This document shows, in pieces, positions 58,901 through 64,000 of a stretch of DNA of 64,000 bases. How positions within the stretch are numbered: the stretch's first letter is position 1; the number at the start of each line of letters is the position of its first letter. The notes under the pieces were generated by a model that saw nothing but the letters and a program-made list of their open reading frames with translations, ran no database searches and had not been told where the DNA came from. Source of the DNA: Rhynchosporium graminicola (lineage: Eukaryota > Ascomycota > Leotiomycetes > Helotiales > Ploettnerulaceae); the NCBI GenBank assembly GCA_900074885.1, contig FJUW01000033.1, positions 432,556 to 496,555 on the forward strand, read 5' to 3'. The position numbers were made by a program, and so were the translations under genes.

Positions 58901-61900
58901 TAAACTCCAGTTGTTCTAGAATCTTGGTACCGTGGAAATTGATAGTAGGGAAGACTTCGACCACAGATTTCAGTACCGTCATGGCATTCCGGATATGCAT
59001 CCACTCGGTACCTCCTAAGCAGTCGCGGAGAGCTGTATTTAAGCTCGTATGCCAACGAAGCAGGATTGACTTGAATGCCTGTTCGCCATCGTAAGCCACG
59101 AGACCTTTAGGCTTGCCATTATCGTCCAAAGCCTTTGCGAAACCAGGGAGATTTGCTGCACTGCCCCAAGCCTCTCTTTCGAAGACTGCCGAGTCGGCAT
59201 GCCATCGGGACAGATCCATAAGCACCAGTCTGAGGAATCGCCCCAGATTCTCAGCTTCACGAACGGTACAAGCGAAGATGATTGCACGGAGGCGATTGGG
59301 TCTAAAGATCTGACTATACAGTGCCAGCGTTCGGAAATAGGGGACGGCGTTCTCATGAAGGAATTTGACCATCCGGAAACAGTATTCTGAGTCGCTAGGG
59401 GACAGTAGTAGTCGTGGTAGCAAGCATTTTTCAAGAAATGCTTCCATAGCAAGGTTTGGGTTAGAAGTTTTGCTGAACCACAGCGCCTTGGTCTTGAGTA
59501 GCCGTACTTTCTTCTGGCTAAAGTTATTAAGGACCTCTTTGAATTCCGCAATGAGTTTGTCCCGAGTCGCGGAAAGATTCTTTTTTTTGACCTCTTTGGC
59601 TGCTACCCCAGCCTTGGTCATATCCGTTCGATCTTTGGCAATTTCAGAAATATCGGATACCAGCCGCGAGATTTCAGTCTGGTAGCTGCTGCTAGGAATT
59701 GCCAGATCTCCAAGTGCCGAAGCCCAGAAAGTAACATACAGATCAGGATTGAGCGACGTAAAGGAGCCACTAGGTAAAACTGCCTGGACAGCTGCGACGA
59801 TGGGCTCTAGGATCTTGTGGAATGGATCACTCGATAGTACAATCGGGCTGGTTTCTTCGGAGTCTGCAATCAGTAAATCTTCCGTGGGTGCAATTCCATT
59901 AGGAACTTTTGATAAGACACTGTCCTCGCCATGGACTTTGGGCGTAGTGTCATCTGACATGTCAACATCTCCCTCCGTGTCTACCAATGCGTTAGGCGGT
60001 ATGGTCGTTTCGGAAGTACCTGTCGTCGTACCATTCAATACTGGCGACGTGGCTTTTGACCGGTGATATGAAAGACTCGACCTTCCAATGAAGAATGCGA
60101 GTCCTGGTTCTAAGCCAAAGTCCTGTAAGAGCTGAGGAATCCCGGGGACTTGTCGATCAAAGTCATCAACTGAGAGATTACTGCGGAGCAGCTCAAGATA
60201 CTGTGATAGCGCTTCTTGTGTGTCGTCCATCATTGTTGCCAGTAGCTTGATGTGTGCATCGGCATCTGAGATCCTGTATATTGCAGCTTGTCGATATTGT
60301 GCAATGGAGATGAGAAGTTCTCCAGACAGATGCGACTCCGTAAGAGCTCTCATGAGGCGCTGCGACGTCTTCGTAGATTCAAAACGCTTGTCGAACAAGG
60401 TGACGAGGGTATGTTTTCTGAGCTCTTCGCCGCCGGTCATAGCGTGAATCTGAGCATTTGTGAAGTCGGTGTCAGGAACGATGCCAGACATCTGGGAAAT
60501 TAGCTCCTTCAGTATCACCAAATCGGTAGAATTACCGCGGTACAGTTGATCAGCGACATATCGGAGAATAGGCGAGAGATTCAGGATGGAGTAGCGTTTG
60601 TAGACTTTTCCTGAAAATCTCGAAAGTGCTAACAACCATTTGCTAGGTAGAAGAGCGAACTCGGCGTTGTTTCTGTTTCTGTCCTTACCACCAAGGGCAC
60701 TCATAAGTGACCAAACTAGAACATCGTAACCTAGACTCGTAAAGTGCTTCGCACATTCGACCACAACTTCGGTGAGATTGGTGTAAGACTCGATCTGACT
60801 CAACGCAATGCCAAAAACAATGCCGGGAGACGAATATGCAATCTTGGCCAAAGCTCGTGCCATAGGCGCCACATTTACCTTGCTGATCCGTTTCATAGTA
60901 CTCAGTGTTTCGAGCTTGGTTCTTGCAAAGGCAGCTTTGATTGCTGGCAAACGCGAAGTTTGGCCCTCGAACCACTCAGCGTATATTGAGTACCTGACAG
61001 AGACAGGGAAGATTTGAAGCATGACCCAGACTTCACTGACCATTGCAGAGTTGGCATTAGTAAGACTGAGAGCTGGAACAATGAGTCGCTTCAGAAGATC
61101 TTGCCATCTCTCGTGGTTCTGCCGGGACCGATCAGCTCTGAGGCTATCTATGCCAATTCTTGTAATTTTAGATAGCAGGTTGACGTCTTTGCCGATATTC
61201 ACGCCAGAGAGATTTAGCAACGTGCTACACAAGGTGAAGAAATCATCTACATTTCGACAAACGGGTATATCGTCTGCCCACTCATCCCAGTAGAATCGAT
61301 ATGAAGTACTATCATTGGTATCGTGCCTGTCTGGGAAAGGCCATCGAAGTTGTTTCCGTACTGGAAGCTGAGCAAGGCGAACTTGACCCTTCGGTACACC
61401 ACTTTGGTCTGTATCGGCGACTTTCTTAGTCGAGCAATCGGCATCTTCCATTATCGTAGCCTTGGGCTTGATATCATTGTACAGGTCCTTGATAGAGTGA
61501 TGCAAGATGCGATTGATGAGAGGGATCAGCTCGGGGTAAGCTTCCGGAAGCCAAGGAAACCGGCCGAGCATGAAAAGGGATTCGGGAATAGCACCAATAG
61601 TCAACAAGCAAATCAGTAATTGGACTTTCTGGTCTTGAGGCTCTTTAGATTTGTCCTTTTCTTGTGGTTCCGTGATTGCCTTAGCGACAGGGTCAGATTT
61701 TGACGATGCGGCTTCTCGGTTTCTACCACCGTCCTTAGGATCGTCGTTTGTCAGAGCACCAGCCATGAGCAGGGCATTTGTTGCTCCACCACCGGGACGG
61801 CTAAGTCTTTCCTTCTCGGCAAGTTCCTCTTGTCTGGCTTCTCGTACGGCTGGCATGTCTTCATCCAGTGGCCACAGATGTGGGTACAGGTCTCGTAAAG

Positions 61901-63431
61901 AAATGAAACCGATCTTAATGAGTAATGCTGTGAGGTAGATGAGGTTTGCAGGCAGTGCATCGTCGTCGTCGCGAGCTTCAGAGGTGTAGAAACGTAACTT
62001 GAAGCCCAGTAGTTGAGCCGCTACACGGTTGCCTGAAGGCGGTAATGTTCCAGTGTGCTTGATCCATTCTCGATCGGCATCGAACTCAGTATTATCTGAG
62101 ACACTGCTATCAAAAGACTGCTGCTTGGTTTCCTCATCGACGGCTCGTCTACCTCCAAGCTCGAAGAATGCATCCACTCCAATTTCACGAGCACGTTCCC
62201 AAAACTGTACATCTCGTATACTTCGTTCTTGCTTAGAGTGCTCTTCGTCTTCGGGAGTTGGCATCCATCCCGGAGAACTTGGAAGAGCCCAATTTGGAAG
62301 CCCTGCGTGTCTGCCTCCATCTATCTCCCCATGCCGAGGCCACCAAGAGCTGACACGCAGCAATTTAATGAAGAACCTGAAGTGCTTGATAAGGACGGCA
62401 GCGAAAACATCCAGAGTTATATCAAGTACTCGTCCAACATCTAGGTCGAACGTCCCAATCAAGCCCTTAACTCTCTCAAAGGCATCTTCCACTACCTCAC
62501 TAGTTGGTGGTTCGCTTCCACTGGTTGTGAAAAGCTCAGTAACGAGCTTAGAGTATCCCTCTGTCTCTTCTCGCAGCAAGTTGTAGTTGCCCTGTCGATA
62601 TAACTGGTTCGTAGCCTTTCGAACGGCCATGCGCTTGAATGTACTCTGCGTAAGTCCAAGAGTTTCAAGCACATCATTGTCGAGATTCAATCGCATCAGT
62701 TCTGGCGAAATATCCGTCGCAACAGCGAATGGTGTGAGTGCGGAAGAACTGATGCCACCTTCTAGCATCATTGAGAATATGTCGAGGAACAAAACTGGCG
62801 CATTGAAACTCGGAGCTTCTCCATCTGATGTTGTAGGATCTGGTCCAAGAATATCCTTCACACAATTCCCGGCAATCCTCGCATCTATCCGACCATCCAC
62901 AGTAGCCCGGATGAGCTCTTGAAATATAGAAGAAACGTCCGTTGTATCCTCATCCTGGATAGCTTGCTTTCCTAGATCTATCACCTCCTGACGTCTGAAG
63001 TCCCAGGACGACAGGCGTTCTTCGGTTAGGAAAGTATAGTCGAAGGGTGTTGGCTCTAGTTTTGGAGTAGGAGGGGCATATTCGAAGGTAGGTGTCGAAG
63101 CCTGTGTAGCGGTTGGTGTTGGAGCTGCGCTTACAGTTCGAGGAGGGGGAGGAGACATGGGTCCTGGCGTCGGCGTCGTCCTTCCTGGAACAGCAATGTT
63201 GACTTTGTTCGGATTATTGTCGCGACCTTCGTTTCTCCGCCCTCCTCTGCCTCCATTTGCACCAGGTCCTCCTTGTCCTCCACGACTCGCTCTTCTGCCT
63301 CCATCGCGCATTTCTGATCCTCTATCGTGTTGAGCCAGGCTTGCACTCTGCGGGCGGTGCGGCGATGGCCTGCCCTCTCCTGAATCAACTGATGACCTCT
63401 CGTGTCTCTTCCTTTTGGTCGCGGGTGGCAT
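55940..63431 (-). CDS. THO2: THO complex subunit 2
   Basis: Large scaffold of the nuclear THO/TREX complex, which couples transcription elongation to mRNA packaging and export. Exons 63431-58764, 58714-58617, 58568-55940; 2464 residues, as usual in filamentous fungi. The N-terminus is basic and Gly/Pro-rich. The helical THO2 body spans about 130-1500, with conserved stretches such as 'NLIYLTALLIKIGFISLRDLYPHLWP', 'YRFYWDEWADD' and 'DLSRWHADSAVFEREAWG'. The last two exons encode a ~900-residue disordered tail dense in RD, RS and PG repeats ('RDRDRDRQSSGRRDVRERD'), typical of RNA-binding tails. I chose the ATG at 63431 ('MPPATKRKRHERSS'), the first in frame. The acceptor at 58569 rather than 58579 keeps the frame. 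Confidence 0.9.
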
Positions 63432-64000
63432 CTCCACCTCGATTTCGAAGGTTGCGCTCAATCTCTGTACATCTGTGGTCGGGAGCTACTGTAGCTTATG
63501 CAGGCTGCAGGTTTGTCTGCGAAGCTATCAACCTATTACCTAACAATGAAGGATTAAAAAGAAAGAAGTTGCGCAAAGCGATGTACTATGTAAGAGATCA
63601 TCAAGGGTGCGCAGCTATTTCCAGTTAGGGAGTGTGTGTATTCTGATGTTGGGAGAATTGAAGGAGCGTGCCTGACAATAATGTATCAAGAGAAGAGTCA
63701 CGTAAGTACCTACATAGGCATTGCAATGCGGCTCCGAATAGTGAATTAGCGGAACTAGATTCTATAGTGAGCTAAATGGGGATTAGCGTCAGCTCGGACC
63801 ACCACTAGGCTCATAGCAGCCACAAGCACAGCCACATCGATGGGAATCGATTATTCGGGCATGAGGCCACAAGGCACACACACACCTGAAATCAGCCCTA
63901 TATCAGGCACAAAAGCACAGGCATGCTACCTACTTTATCGCGACAAATTAAGCGAGGTTACACCCCTTCTAATACTTATTCTCCTCTATAAAACTACTAC
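63432..64000. other. THO2 upstream region and AT-rich window end
   Basis: Promoter region of THO2, then a CA-rich stretch (about 63870-63890). From about 63945 the sequence turns AT-rich and lacks CpA/TpG, like the RIP-affected block at 1-3400. Confidence 0.45.
63948..64000 (+). repeat. Possible start of another RIP-affected LTR copy
   Basis: TTAAGCGAGGTTACAC at 63948-63963 matches CTAAGCGAGATTACAC of the Gypsy LTR at 1428-1443 except for two transitions. The following bases are AT-rich without CpA. The match is short, so it may be chance. Confidence 0.25.

Overview
The window is nuclear DNA of a filamentous ascomycete (Pezizomycotina; Leotiomycetes would fit, but I cannot place it further by eye). 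The reasons are short spliceosomal introns (about 45-180 bases, GTRNGY donors, CTNAC-like branch points, YAG acceptors), fungus-specific families (QutA/QutR/QutG-type quinate genes, Prs paralogue with a long insertion, Mef2, Vps17, CSN6, Tho2) and retroelement remnants with the signature of repeat-induced point mutation (RIP: CpA/TpG nearly absent, Gln and Trp codons turned into stops).

Layout. 1-3550: AT-rich RIP-ruined retroelements, first the end of a Ty3/Gypsy chromovirus with its LTR, then a Ty1/Copia RT-RNase H piece with a probable 3' LTR. 4713-15475: a partial quinate/shikimate-utilisation cluster: dehydrogenase (+), inositol-monophosphatase-like QutG type (-), Zn2Cys6 activator QutA type (-) and, divergent from it, the three-domain repressor QutR type (+). 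The catabolic dehydroquinase, dehydroshikimate dehydratase and permease are not in the window. 17077-18272: isochorismatase-like hydrolase with a signal-peptide-like start. 19098-22979: divergent pair of a Prs-type PRPP synthetase and an Asteroid/XPG-like protein. 22980-27190: gene-poor, with one likely degraded Copia fragment. 27191-28674 and 34486-36245: two uncharacterised genes that I find share a domain; between them lies a ferric-reductase-like gene (29247-31267). 36819-42078: mitochondrial EF-G2 (Mef2) divergent from Vps17. 43624-46668: a sorbitol/xylitol-type dehydrogenase converging on COP9 subunit 6. 47321-49428: uncharacterised 668-residue protein. 50946-52215: an uncharacterised gene that looks broken (frameshift plus internal stop). 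53530-54356: small retropepsin-fold protein. 55940-63431: Tho2, the large scaffold of the THO/TREX complex. The last ~60 bases are again AT-rich and resemble the Gypsy LTR.

Most genes are unrelated housekeeping functions. The clearest functional group is the quinate set, where a linked activator and repressor would control the dehydrogenase. The most original signals are the two diverged paralogues (27.2 and 34.5 kb), candidate SUMO-interacting motifs in three neighbouring uncharacterised proteins, and the broken gene at 51-52 kb. All exon boundaries were derived by hand from frame, splice consensus and family conservation; none is backed by transcript data.
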